A stretch of 64,000 bases of DNA from Turritopsis dohrnii (taxonomy: Eukaryota; Cnidaria; Hydrozoa; Anthoathecata; Oceaniidae), in contig BQMF02000123.1 of NCBI GenBank assembly GCA_027922465.2, forward strand, positions 21,813-85,812. The letters are read 5' to 3'. Position 1 is the first letter of the stretch. Every line of letters begins with the position of its first letter. This document shows, one piece after another, positions 34,272 through 45,936 of the stretch. The notes beneath the pieces are model-generated. The model was not told the origin of the DNA and ran no database searches. It worked only from the letters and a program-made list of their open reading frames with translations. A program made the translations under genes and the position numbers.

Positions 34272-34310
34272 TAATAAACGCCCCGGGCGTCTAATCGAAG
34301 CATTACGGTA
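34272..34310. repeat. hairpin end of the AATAAACGCC repeat family
   Basis: Complementary arms around CGCCCCGGGCG, followed by TAATCGAAGCATTACGGTA. This matches the layout at 12397-12432, hairpin then ACGGTA. Confidence 0.45.
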
Positions 34311-34698
34311 GTCAACAAAGATTCATCGAATAGGTTTTACTACAGTTGCATGATTTAAAGAATTTAAAATAGACCAATCACAAATACGTAAGACAAAGAG
34401 AAATTCCCGGGTTATAAAATTCACATGTGATATAGAAAGTTTCAAAAGCAAAGACTTTCTCAGAAGAAAAGGTTAATACTGTTAATAATGATACATGTAA
34501 CATAAGTTTCGATAAAAGACGTTTAGATAAAACTTAGAAGAATTAATTAAACATGGCGTTTTGTCAAAGGTAAACTGGCAAAGTGGAAATGGAAAAACAC
34601 CCTGAAAAGATACGATCGATAAAATTAACGGTGAGTTTCTGTTTTCTGAATCCATTCGGTGGGTATATTTATACATATTTATACATTCTTGTTGCACT

Positions 34699-34876
34699 TA
34701 GTTTCAGCTTTCCCGCATCAGAAAAGCACTATAGATGACATAAAAAAACTTCCGTTGATGCTCAAAGATCTCCTGATCGATAATGAGGTTGGCGAAATTT
34801 CAAAAAGGCTAGCCGAAGGGAGTTTTAAATGTGGAAATACATGTGATTCAAAATTTTATAACTTGATGAAAAATTA
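34699..34876 (+). CDS. C-terminal exon of an unrecognised gene
   Basis: After the acceptor GTTGCACTTAG the frame runs for about 58 codons to TAG. It is amphipathic, with IDDIKKLPLMLKDLLIDNEV and a CGNTC pair near the end. ATG-containing candidates near 34554 and 34589 are followed by good donors (GTAAAC, GTGAGT), but their phases do not join cleanly. The model is incomplete. Confidence 0.35.
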
Positions 34877-34974
34877 GCTAGTATATGTTGAACTGTAAAT
34901 TGTTGCGTTGTAAACTTTTAAAAAGAATTAAAAAGGAGACATCTATTGAATTTGTATGTTTTGTTATTTTGATG

Positions 34975-35316
34975 ATCCCAACATAGATGGCCTATGATCC
35001 CAGAAAAAGGAGGTTGTTAATCGGAAGTCTCTACGATGTCGTTACGGCCAGAGATTGAAGTCGTTGCGATATCCTGTCGTCGAGACGTCTCAGTGAAGAT
35101 GTGATTGGGACGTCTTCTGACGTTCCCACTTCGCGACCATTGAGCGACGTCTCAGGGACGTCTTGGAAAGATGTCTCTACGACATAAATTTCATAATCTT
35201 GCGACGTCGTTACGATGTCGTTGGGATGTCATCGGGACGTCTCAGTGAAGATGTAATTGGGACGTCTTTTGCGATTCCCACTTCACGACCATTTTCTGGG
35301 ATCGAGGTTGGGATAG
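34975..35316. repeat. MITE-like unit with internal ~150-bp duplication
   Basis: ATCCCAAC plus GATCCCAGAAAA at the left are matched inverted at the right. Inside, a block GACGTCTCAGTGAAGATGTRA with TTGGGACGTCTT beyond it occurs twice, near 35089 and 35239. ACGTC palindromes recur throughout. Confidence 0.55.
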
Positions 35317-35454
35317 CACAAGACATAATTAAATCAATTTTCAGAATTAAATATAGGAAAGTCGCAACAAATTTAGAATTTGAAAATTGAAATCAATTTT
35401 CAATTTTTCAATTTTTCAAAAAAATTCAAAAAATTGAAAATTGAAATGGATATA

Positions 35455-35482
35455 GGTCCGTGCACGAAAGTGACAAATCAAT
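35455..35482. repeat. outer inverted repeat, left
   Basis: Begins GGTCCGTGCACGAAAGTGAC. One mismatch to the reverse complement of 45299-45326. Runs of AAAATTGAAAATTG lie on both sides. Confidence 0.65.
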
Positions 35483-35733
35483 ATTCTTTAGTAAATATTC
35501 TAAAACTTCTAAATGATGCCTGAATTATAAAAAAATCAATAATCAATAATTTGTAAACTTGAAAAATTGAAAATTGAAAATTGAGATATGAATTTCAAAA
35601 ATAAAATGTTATGCAACTATCAGAAATACCGGAAGCATGCTGAAAGAGACTGGGTCTTACTTGCTTATTTGAATAGAACAATAGTCCATTATCGTTTCAC
35701 CAATCACATGCAACCTATCATTTGCATCATACA

Positions 35734-35835
35734 TGTATCGAAACGTCCTTTCAAGTTTTTTCCTTTTTCAATTTTAATACTAATAAGAAAATTGATTTTT
35801 AAGATCAATTTTCAATTTTCAATTTTCAATTTTCA
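35734..35835. repeat. first-cassette inverted repeat, left
   Basis: Begins TGTATCGAAACGTCC, continues through AAGTTTTTT and ends in a TTTTCAATT array. Aligns by eye with the reverse complement of 40222-40325 over about 100 bp with moderate divergence. Confidence 0.6.
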
Positions 35836-36242
35836 ATTTTAAAATTAAAAGCTGTCTCAATAATTTGGTTGTCTGTCTTAATCAAAATTCAGGTTTTGAT
35901 GTCGATATTAAAAATCACTTGAATAAAATCCGATTAACTCCCGTTGCCTTGCTCGTTGGTGCGCACCATTTCCTCTTTCACATCTCCTTTGATTGACAGG
36001 GGAATGGGAACAAGCAAAAGACGGGGGAATCTTTATCGTAGTTTTATATCTCTCCTTCTTTGACGCTTCTTTTAACAGTTTACAATACGTAAGTTTACGT
36101 AAGCTACGTTAGTTTATCAGTTACTCTCCCATGAAGGGTGTCAATACAACATTCGAATCTTTTCATTGTTATTCGTTCTCTTTTGCTAACTGACAAACCT
36201 GCAAGTCGATGTCCGACTAAAAGAACAACAGAGGAAAATAAA

Positions 36243-37962
36243 ATGGTTCTGTTCAAATTTTCTTATAATGGCCGAGAAATCACACTTAGAGATAGCCAAG
36301 TAACTCAAGAAAATTTAAGAAGAAGTTTTCATGTAAGTTTATCTTAGTTGTTTCGTAGGGTTGTTGCTTTTTTTGTTTTGTTTTTGTTTTTTTGGGGGGG
36401 TGGGGGGAGGGGGGGGTTATCAGTTCAGCCGCCGTATTAATCCTTACTCTGTTTTTATTCAGATTTCTGAGGCAGTTGGTATGCATTTAGTCGAACGTTC
36501 TTCCGGCTGTTATGAGTATGCCAATAACGGAGTATTCGATTTGAGTAACGATTATCAGCAAGGAACTATCTTTCAAGTCATGACAGATATTTCTACTGTT
36601 TCTACCCCCGGAGCCTCGAACACAAGTTACTCTGTAAACACAAATGGTTCGATGTTCCAATCACCTCAAGTTCAGCCACCTCAGTCTGGTAGTGTTTCGA
36701 CAACTCCAGGCAGAAGAAATACATTGGCAGTGGTAAGAGTCGTACGTGCAAATCTCAATCCGTCCGGCAAACCTGTCAACATGCATCGCTTGAACCATAC
36801 AACGCATGTGCCTATTTATCGAGAGGATCAAGCCACACTACCGTATATACTGCAATACATTAGAAGAGAAATGGGAAGCCGCGACCTAGAAATTGTAGGC
36901 CCAAATGGAATGAAATACTTCCACGAAGAGGGAACCACTGGTAAGAATTGCCTACATTTCTTTTTCTCTTAATGTTTGCATTGCAAAACAGAAAAAAACA
37001 AAAAAATAACAACACTTCCATATGAGTTTGTCTTGAGTATGCATACAAAAAAAACAAATATACAGTCAAGAAGAAGAAGGTTTTTCGATGGAATCGTGCT
37101 GTGTTAGTTTTCGAATTTAAATATCATCTTGTCTAGACATACGAAACCGATTTGTTACATTATTTCTTTTATCAATTTCGGACCCAGTCTTAATCCCTGA
37201 TACTTCTCAGTAGCTCTTTCGAAAAAAACAAACTGTATTGGAATCTAGGTTTCTTATGTTACTTTTGTTGTTATTATTTTGTTTATTATTTTTTGTTATT
37301 GGTCAAAAGACGTCTTATTTCACAACGTCTAATTAGACAACGTTGTTTGACTGTGATGTGTCCGCTGGCTCATAATGTTGTTTTTAAAAATTTTAGGCGT
37401 AGCTTTCTGGAAGGTCGGTTCTAGAAAACTGTTTGCTGTTCCAAAAGAAGATATTGCAATGTTAACTGATGACCCAATCTCAGGTTTTTCCGATGAAGAT
37501 GACGAAAATGTTTTAGCGCCGTCTAAGAGACGTAAATCTCAGGAAAAAGAAAAACCGACGGAAATTCTTAGCCAGTTAGAACAGTTAAATCAATCCGTGG
37601 AAAAAATTTTAAAAACTGCAACTACTCATAAACTCAATGTCGGTTTTCTTAACGCGCTTGATGAATGTTTCTCTTGTGTGATATGTAAAGTATGTCCGCC
37701 AAAGCTACCGCTGATAGGTTGCCGGGCGTGCAGCTCATTGTTGGGATGTCAGGAGTGTGTTGACGAATGGTATGCCGGAGACTTGACGAAAGTGTGCCCG
37801 AAATGCCGCAGTTCTAGGGGCTTGAGTTCCACATTTGTAATGAAAGGGTTTGACGAGTTTGTAGAGCAAGCAAAATGTCTATTTCCACCTGAAGAGGAAG
37901 AACAAACCAGGAGTAATCAAAATGAAGATGACGACGACGATTTTTTCCCGCCAGCTCTTTAA
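36243..37962 (+). CDS. RING-like zinc-finger protein of cassette 1, 377 aa
   Basis: Exons 36243-36332, 36463-36940 and 37397-37962 join in frame (phases 0 and 1) with consensus splice sites. The N-terminal 65 residues (FKFSYNGREITLRDSQVT) look beta-grasp or ubiquitin-like. A Ser/Pro linker follows, then a conserved domain ending FWKVGSRKLFAVP. An acidic/basic segment leads to a C-terminal zinc domain with four Cys pairs: CVIC, CRAC, CQEC and CPKC. This is RING-like but has no histidine. A D/E-rich tail closes the protein. An E3 ubiquitin ligase role is inference. The gene converges on the integrase gene 105 bp away, and its AATAAA (38119) lies inside that gene. Confidence 0.75.
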
Positions 37963-38066
37963 ACACATTTAAGAACAAGGTTTCTAACACGACGTTTATA
38001 TTTTGTTAAACTTTTTTTATGAAAGATATGCAATAGACTACGTATGCAGACTGTTGATGTTTTGTT

Positions 38067-39930
38067 TCAAACATTGCAGTAGGTATTGTATAGATGTCTT
38101 GTATAATTAACGTAAAAAAATAAAGCCTTTTTAAAGCTGTCAGAGTTATTGTTTGCAACGTGATGAAAAATTGTTTCCCAACTTTGTAAACTTTCCTGGC
38201 AAGCGACAGCTCGCTGCTCTTGTAACCCAGGGTAATGTTCTAGTGGGTCTGCACCAAATATGCTGTAACTTTTCAACGTATTCCCAGTCACTTGCGTGTA
38301 TAGCCTCATTGCATCATCTGTTGACAACAGTTGATTCATATCTATTTGATACGTCTGATTGTTACTTTGGAAGAGCTTCTGTGGAACACCTTTTCCTGCA
38401 AATGAGAACAGAAAAATTCCATCAATGTTGGAACACTGCCAAAATCGCTTTTCGTCTCCCCCTAAATACACGTGTCTCATTTATATACAGTCTTATTTTT
38501 TGACATAAACCTCGTTTCCAGGATTTCTTTCGGCTTATAAAAGTGGGAAAAACCCTGGGTTAAATTCCCAGCCGGCACAACATGGTCAAACGACGTTGCA
38601 ATAGTGTAGCGATGTATGAGACGTTGTTCCAACGTTGTAGCTATTACAACAACGTTTGAACATGATATACCCGCTGGGTTGCCATTTCGAACAAAGGTTT
38701 CTTACCAGGTATACTGTGGTGATTCCAAGCATTTATAAAAGTTTCAATTCCTGCTCTTGCTACAGCACAAGTGATCCATGACACAGCAAATTTAGTGGTG
38801 GCATCTCCCATGTCAATATAGCCTTCGTTCACAATCTTGTTTAGCACTTCCTTCAGGGGGTAGTTTACTCGACTGTTGACTTCTACCCAAATCCTTTCAA
38901 TAATATTGTTCTATATAAAATATGATATAAAATATGATTCTTTTCAACCTAGCTCCCAGGCATTTTTCTCTTTTTTGACGAAATTTTGAGGAAATCACAG
39001 CGCATTTTGTCAAAAAGGAGAAGAAACCCTAGGTGCAGAGTGTTTAAGGTAATGTAACTCACATCAGTTGATTTAGTTGTTTTAAAAGGTTCGATTGATG
39101 GATTTGTTCTAAATTTTCGTAACTGATCTTGGACGTGACAAATAAGCTTAAATTCGCCTCCACCATCAACTCGGATTTGGTCCCACATACCATAGTTTTG
39201 AACAAATGATCTATACATGAAATCACGTAATTTTGTATGTGAAGCATATGGGACGCGAACGAAGATTTGTTCAGTCTGAGGCTATATATGGCTTACTTTA
39301 CCTGAAAATATTCTCGTAGATAGACGGATTATTTTTCACTGGAATGGTTGCGTTAGCAACAATCATGCCCGAAAATCCGTCACGTGCGAGTATATGCGTA
39401 ACACCGTACATCACCAGTTTCTCGTTCTGATCAATATGTACCTTATGACCAAAATAGTCTGCTTTGTAGCACTTAGGATTCAGTGATCGTCCTGCGGTTT
39501 CTGTTCGCCTTTTATGTGATTCAGGATGCAATCGTTTAAGTGATTTCCCAACTCTAACCTCTCCCACAGGCATTCCCTTGCTTCTAAGTAAGCCAGTCAT
39601 CATTTTTCGACCATATGAAGATCCAACCTAAGGGGAAAGTAAAAACAGCATTAAGAAAGAGAACAGCACCTGAAGATTTTAAGTTGTTTTATTATTATAC
39701 GCAGTAGCACTTACACATGAAACTTGTGATGAAACAGCAGAATCCACGTAATCTTCGTCAAAAATAGATCGTTTGTTTATGCCATTCTGGGTACAAAAAC
39801 GACGAATAGATCGCTCAGACAACCCTCTTTCATACGGGTAGCGTTCTCCTAAGTACTTAGAAATTTCCTTGTAGCTTTTGCCTTCCCTAACAAGTTGCTG
39901 TATTTTATGTTTTTCCATGGAAAGATCCAT
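38067..39930 (-). CDS. integrase-like DDE transposase of cassette 1, 407 aa
   Basis: Exons 39715-39930, 39302-39627, 39063-39210, 38706-38910 and 38067-38395 join in frame, giving 408 codons including stop. Exon 1 encodes an HTH (VREGKSYKEISKYL..RGLSERSIRRFC). The retroviral-integrase-like core has its first aspartate in VHIDQNEKL, the second in IRVDGGGEF and the glutamate in NIIERIWVEVN. It is followed by the family signature AWNHHSIPG. I recognise the core as the animal integrase-core family found in many copies in fish and invertebrate genomes. The C-terminal 110 residues are family-specific. The gene shares exon structure with the copy at 43239-45010. Confidence 0.8.
38119..38124 (+). terminator. 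poly(A) signal AATAAA of RING-like gene 1
   Basis: AATAAA lies about 157 bp after the stop of the plus-strand gene and inside the last exon of the convergent integrase gene. The two transcripts should therefore overlap at their 3' ends. Confidence 0.5.
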
Positions 39931-40221
39931 GTTGTTATTCCGAAAGGATAACAGTTATTCTTATTCATTGTCTGCAATATATTTATATTTTTTTTTGTAT
40001 AATAAAGGCTACCCCCGTTTTGCTTTACTTTAGCAAAGCTCGAGCCCAGACCTCTCGTAAAACTTACCTTTTGCAGTCAATTTTTCCCATTAATATGCTT
40101 CACTAACTATTGCATTTTTACACTGCATTTTACTTTTTGTCAATCTCTGAATGAAGTTAAATGAACTAAAAAAGGATTTTCACTCGTGTTTATGTGGCAA
40201 TTTATATTTCAATTCAAGAAT

Positions 40222-40325
40222 AGGAAATTGGAAATTGAAAATTGATTTCAAAAATCAATTTTTTGGGAATGCTAAAATTGATTTAATAAAAAAACTTAAT
40301 GGACGTTTCGATACACGGACGTTGC
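40222..40325. repeat. first-cassette inverted repeat, right
   Basis: Ends AACTTAATGGACGTTTCGATACACGG, preceded by AAATTGAAAATTGATTT. Partner of 35734-35835. It lies between the two cassettes. Confidence 0.6.
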
Positions 40326-40384
40326 ATCACCTGTCATGGTCTGCTCATGAACGTGCTCATGCTTATTAGTTTGAAGATGTCAAA

Positions 40385-43199
40385 ATGAAGACATTCGTTT
40401 TTAAATGCAGCACACAACCAAGGTTTTCTGAGGTTAGACTGAGGGAGAGTCAAGTTACTGCTACCAATCTCAGCCGCCTTTTCCAGGTGCACATTTGCTT
40501 CCTTTTCTTTTTTGTTGTTGTAGATTTTGTGGAGACTTAGAATTTGATTTGCTTGACTTTAGTTAAACATAGATACTGTATATATTCGGGAACAATTTGG
40601 CGAACAGGCAGAATTCCCATCAGACGGGCGATTCGATGTTAGCAGTTTTATCGACGGACATAATTTCAACGTCATTGGTGAACCTACTTTGCCTTCAACA
40701 GAATCGTTGCCAAGATTTGAAAGATTGAGTTCTCCAATTATTCCACCACCACCACCACCCATTCCACGTAATTTTAATAGCACCAACGTAGCACCTATAA
40801 GTTCCTCCACCAGACGGCAGCCATTATTTTGTGTGAAAATTGTGCGAGCTGATTTAGGAGGAAATGGAAGACCGACAAACGTGCATTCACACAATATGTC
40901 GGTCCATGTCAACGTCTACAATGAAGAACAAGCATGCGTGCCTTACCTTGAATCTAAAGTAAGGGAACAGATGGAGGATGAAACTCTGGTGTTAGTTGGA
41001 AACAATGGACTTATATACTTTGATCAGGAAGGAACAAGAGGTAATAAAATTTCGTTTTTGTTATTTATTTTCATGTATGAATGTATCCGTTTTACTGTTC
41101 GTATGATTTACGAAAAATGATGCTGAGAAAATATTATTAACCAAAGGGATCGAAATAGCCGTCGGGCATCGGACATTGTCCGATAAAAAACTACATATGT
41201 CCGACACGAACGCGTCAGTGTGGGACATTTTGTCCTATACTATTTTTTTCTTTGTGTTGAAAGTTCTCAAAAATAATTGTTTGTTACATCATGGTAGATA
41301 ATGAACAGATCGCGAAACGCGAATCGCGATTGAATATAAAATATTAGCGATGTAAAATTATCAAAAAATGCTTTAAATCGCGATCTTTGATTTTCTGGAA
41401 ATGAATAAGTGATATCAGTACAAAAATTTTCATTACGATCTATAACAATATTTCCAAAAGTAACTTGTTGAAAATAGAATCATTTAATAGCAGTTTCTAT
41501 TCGCATTTACAATTTTAACCTGTTTTCTCAACAAATCCATCGTCTCAGTTGCTACGTCAATGTAAACCAGTTTATTATAGTTTATTACTGGTGCCACGGG
41601 TGAACTCATGCAAAATTCAATGATGAATGAAACACGTTTATCATAGTAATTGATCTTTTGCTTTGCTCATTTTTACATTGATTGTCATACGACAAACGTT
41701 TGTTTTTTATATCGTTTGATAGCGAAAGTAAGTAGTGTTTAACATTGTCAAGATTTATGACAATAAATTTGTTTTCATTTCTATTGCCCACCATTTCAGG
41801 ACGTTTCCTTTATTAAATTAAAAGCATTTTCTTTACTACATAATTATTTTCAACTGAGTATTGAAAAGAATCCTTTTTATAAGTCCCGCCCATTTTTCAT
41901 ATTAATGACGCCATAAAGTTTCATTTTCACTTGTATCTCTTCCATTGATCACATTTTTTATCTACGAAGGAGAGTGTTTCCTTAATACAAAAGTTTGATA
42001 TGCACTATGAAGAATACGTAAGTGATACAACAAAGTGAAGAAATTTGATCTTTAATGTTTTTAAAGTTTCGGCACTGACAAACTTGAAAGTTAAGCCGAG
42101 AGGGTCGCTCAGTTTTCGTGTTTGAGGTTAACGAGTTGAAACGTCCCCCACTTGTCTGTTTACAAAAATATTACCAATTGATATTATGTCCTATAAATGC
42201 ACGAAAGTATCAGACATAATGTCCGACGGATTTTTAAATTGTCCGGCAAATATTTGATAGTTAGAAAATCTCATATTTCGATCCCTAATTGATACAAAAG
42301 TTAGAAAATGTTTGTCGAATTTTTGGAAGTACCGCCAGTCCATGTATAGCCTGTTTGATGTTACTTCAATTTTATCGATTAAAAACTGTAAACAAAATGT
42401 TTTAAAAAAGGAAACAGGTTACAATATGTTTTATCTCTTGATTGCGTTGTTTTGCTGAAAATGAGTTCTAATATGGCAGGTGTTTTAACGAGCATTCGAT
42501 ATCATTATTTCGATTCCTTTCTTCTCAGTTCATTCTTGCTTTGAGAAAATACCATATATGGTGCATATTTTGTCACTGGTTTTTTTTTTGTGTGTGTGTG
42601 TGTTTCTAAAGAAAAATTAAATTTATGTTTAAGGATTAACATTTTGGAAAATTGGGTCACGGAAAGTTTTTGCGGTTCCACAAATAGAAATTGATAGACA
42701 ACGAGAAATGCTGGATGAAGAAGACGAACCAGTGTCAAAGAAAAAGAAATCATCGACCCTTATCCAAGGCAGTGACGTGTCGTCGTCTTTACTGGAGACC
42801 AGCTTAGAGAATATGCGTCAAGAATTGGCAAATGTTGGTTCAACATTAGAAAAGTATGCAAATCTATGCTTTAAACATAGGTTCAGTTTGGCGTTCCTCG
42901 ATGTTTTAGACAGTGCATTTGAATGCTCCATTTGCAAAAAATCACCTTGTGTCCCGCCTGTTATTGCTTGTCAAGCTTGTTGTAGTGTAGTTGGGTGCAA
43001 CCGTTGCGTTAACAGATGGTACGCAGGAGATCATGGATTGGACAAATTTTGTCCCAAATGTAGAGCTCCTCGAGGATTGACAAAGACGTTCATCCTGAAA
43101 GGATTCGATGATCTGATTGGTCAAGTACGGGAATTATTAACTACCAATGGTGTTCAGTCAGATGAAGAAAGCGATCACTCGCCGAATGAGACAATGTAA
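40385..43199 (+). CDS. RING-like zinc-finger protein of cassette 2, 381 aa
   Basis: Exons 40385-40486, 40563-41040 and 42634-43199. The second and third exons have exactly the lengths of those in the cassette-1 gene (478 and 566 bp), with the same intron phases. The N-terminal beta-grasp-like region has RLRESQVTATNLSRLF. A proline run (PPPPPP) precedes the conserved middle domain, which ends FWKIGSRKVFAVP. The zinc domain has CSIC, CQAC, CNRC and CPKC, followed by RGLTKTFILKGFDDL. Conservation of all Cys pairs despite wide divergence suggests selection. Intron 2 holds a MITE (41145-42286). Confidence 0.75.
41145..42286. mobile_element. 1.1-kb MITE in intron 2 of the cassette-2 RING-like gene
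   Basis: AGGGATCGAAATA at the left and TATTTCGATCCCT at the right form the inverted ends. Sub-terminal GTCCGAC/GTCGGAC motifs are clustered next to each end. No coding capacity. Flanks show no clear duplication. Confidence 0.65.
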
Positions 43200-43238
43200 C
43201 CAAAACTTTCTGTATACATTTTTTTTAAGATTATTTGT

Positions 43239-45010
43239 TTATGGTTGGTATCTTATATAAAATTTTGTTAGCTGTATATAATAAAGAATAGCCTCGCTCA
43301 ACTTTTGACCTCCCGATAATACGTCTTGGAACACATCTGTTACGTCAAAATGCTTTTGAAAGGCTAATTCTCGTTCCCTCTGTAATACCTGATAATTTTT
43401 CAATGGATCAGAACCAAATCCGGATTCCTCGTTTAACCGCCCCTTGGTTTGATGATAAAATTTTACAGCATCTTCTGTTGAAATAATCTCATCAGGCATA
43501 AGCCTGGCAGCCCGGTTATTTCTTTTCATCAAATGAATCGGAATGCCTTTTCCTGTAACGTGAAAGTTGAAATGTCGTTTAGTCGATTCCAGCGATAGTT
43601 CAAATTAAACTACACTATTCAATGTCTTGCAGCATTTCAAAATTTATAAAAGGTGGCTTTAACAAGAAATTGAGATTTTTTATCGGAAAAGTACAGTATT
43701 AAATATATGACGATCAAATATACACGTTTCCCCCGAATCTTTGTTATGACGTTTAGCAGGTAATTGCGGCTGGCAGCTTTTAATATTTTTTTCTTCAAGA
43801 ATGCAACTTTATCAAAATTAATACGATTTACAAATATAAAGCACCTGCAATGCGATGATTGTTCCAGGCACCAACAAAAACTTTCATCCCAATTTCGCAC
43901 ACTGAAATTGACACCTTGGATACGCAAAACTTTGTTGTTACGTCTGACATATCTATGAGGTCTTGTGCAACCATGTTATTCAAAATATTCTTAACAGGAT
44001 AATTGACTCTGCTGTTTACTTCAACCCATATCCTCTCGATAATATGATCCTGAAATATTTATGTTTAATCGGTAATATTCGTATATTAGGGGTGTCTGTG
44101 AAACAACACAAACATCTCTACATACAAATTTAAAATGAAAGCAATGAAGCAATTTAAGTACTTACTTCAGTAGACTTGGTGCTTTTGTATGGCTGAATGC
44201 TTGTATTTGTCCTTTTGCTGCGAAGTATATCTTGAACATGCCAAGTAAGAGCAAATTCGCGACCACCGTCAGTCCGTACTTGATCCCATAATCCGTAGTT
44301 GATAAGCGAGTGCCTGAAAGAAAGTATTTGTTCATGTGGTCAATTGTACTCATGATCTTATGGAACAAGTAGTTTAACGTACCTATAAACGTATTCATGT
44401 ATAATCAAATTATTTTTGACGGGCATGCATGCATATGCAGTGATTAACCCTGAGTAGCCATCGCGAGCGCATACGTGTGTGACTCCATACATAGACAGCT
44501 TTTCGTTTTGATCCATATGTAATTTATGTCCAAAGTATCTCGCTTCATATGGTTTAGGATTCAGAGCTCGTCCAGCAGTTGTTGCTCTTCGTTGTTGGCT
44601 CTGAGGATCTAATCTCTTCATGGAAGAAGCCACTTTTCCTTCAGAAACATTCATTCCCTTTGCCCTTAAGTGACCAGTCAACATCTTTCGACCATACATA
44701 TCACCTGTCTGAAAAAAAATACATATATGTAAAATGAACACATCAAAAACATATATTTCTGAGAATAAAAAAGTCTTTTACGATGTACCTCTGATATGGC
44801 TTTGAAGACTTCTGTGTCCAGTTCATGACTGTTCATACTATTATTTTTACAAATTCCATGCTCTCTACAAAATCTTATTAAGCTGCGTCTTGAAAAACCC
44901 TGCCTTCCTGGATTTCTCGATCGTAATATATCAGATACTTCGTCGTAAGTATGACTCGAGAGTAAACTCTGGATTTCAGAGACAGAGTAAAGTTTCTCTA
45001 TGGCTGCCAT
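43239..45010 (-). CDS. integrase-like DDE transposase of cassette 2, 404 aa
   Basis: Exons 44789-45010, 44383-44708, 44166-44313, 43845-44049 and 43239-43552 join in frame. The three core exons have exactly the lengths of those in the cassette-1 gene (326, 148 and 205 bp). HTH in exon 1 (SSHTYDEVSDIL..GFSRRSLIRFC). Catalytic residues lie in LHMDQNEKL, VRTDGGREF and HIIERIWVEVN, with GAWNNHRIAG closing the core. No disabling change is visible, so the enzyme may be functional. It converges on the RING-like gene with a 39-bp gap. Confidence 0.8.
43281..43286 (+). terminator. poly(A) signal AATAAA of RING-like gene 2
   Basis: AATAAA lies 81 bp after the stop of the plus-strand gene, within the last exon of the convergent integrase gene. 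The same layout is seen in cassette 1. Confidence 0.5.
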
Positions 45011-45936
45011 GTTTGCTTACTGTTTGGCTACCTACTGGCAAGAACGCCTGGTAAATTCAAAGCTATTACTAGATTAAGAAACGGTTTTAGCTGCAGCTAA
45101 ATACCATGGTATTATTCTTATTTGAAACTTGAAATTAAGTTCAATATCCTTTATCCTATGATTGTAATGAAAGCGAAAGTTGATTGTTAAAAAACGTGGT
45201 AACTATTTTCTATTTGATATGATAATTGAATTTTGAAAATTGAAATTTCAAGATTTTTCAATTAATAACAGACTATTTGAGAAGCTTATCAACAAAAAAT
45301 TGATTTGTCACTTTCATGCACGGACCGTTTCTATACACGGACGGTTTTTGTTTCTCTTGTCTGGTGTTCCATTCTATTGTCTACTGTGATTACAAAATAT
45401 TTTTGATTTTCGTACATTATTTGGAATAAAATTAAACATTATTTTTGAAAAATCTAATCCTTTAATTATTAAAAGTTCAATAGTTTTTTTTTTAGTTCAA
45501 AAACAGATCATCAAGTTGGCACTTTTGATGCAAAGATTGAAGTCCGGACATGTTCTGAACGTTCAAAATTTGAAATTTAAAAATTTTTCTAAAAATTCAT
45601 TTTTCAAATTTTGAAATTTGAAGTTTTTTGTTATTTTCGATTTTCAAAATTTAGAAAAATGTTTGGCACTTTCGATACTTCCATTACTTTCGATACTTCC
45701 ATTGGGGAAATATATAATAATGGATCAATTTTCAATTTTCAATTTTCAATATCAAATTAAAAATTGAATTGAATTAAAAAATGGGGCAAAATTCAATTTT
45801 TACATGAAAATTTAGTTGAGAAATTGAATGAACGTTTGATACACGTATGGTAAATGATAAAAGATTGTAATTTCTTAATCGCAAAATGATTTGTAAACAA
45901 AGCAGAAATTTGAAGTTTACTTCTCACTTATGTTAT
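45011..45936. other. AT-rich boundary with TTTTCAATT arrays and inverted-repeat ends
   Basis: Contains the right outer inverted repeat (45299-45326) followed by CTATACACGGACGG. It also has an AAATTTTGAAATTTGAA palindromic cluster (45560-45650), a small CTTTCGATACTTCCATT duplication near 45670-45705, a TTTTCAATTTTCAATT array (45724-45755), and another end-like sequence GAACGTTTGATACACG near 45830. No gene. Confidence 0.5.
45299..45326. repeat. outer inverted repeat, right
   Basis: Partner of 35455-35482, with one mismatch in 28. Confidence 0.65.

Larger units (their letters stand above)
35455..45326. mobile_element. candidate two-cassette element: RING-like and integrase gene pairs
   Basis: A 28-bp sequence GGTCCGTGCACGAAAGTGAC.. 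at 35455-35482 recurs inverted at 45299-45326 with one mismatch. Inside are two RING/integrase gene pairs. A second inverted pair (35734-35835 with 40222-40325) bounds the first cassette alone. TTTTCAATT arrays lie at every boundary. Integrase genes plus inverted ends argue for a DNA transposon or transposon cluster. I did not find a clear target duplication. Confidence 0.5.
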
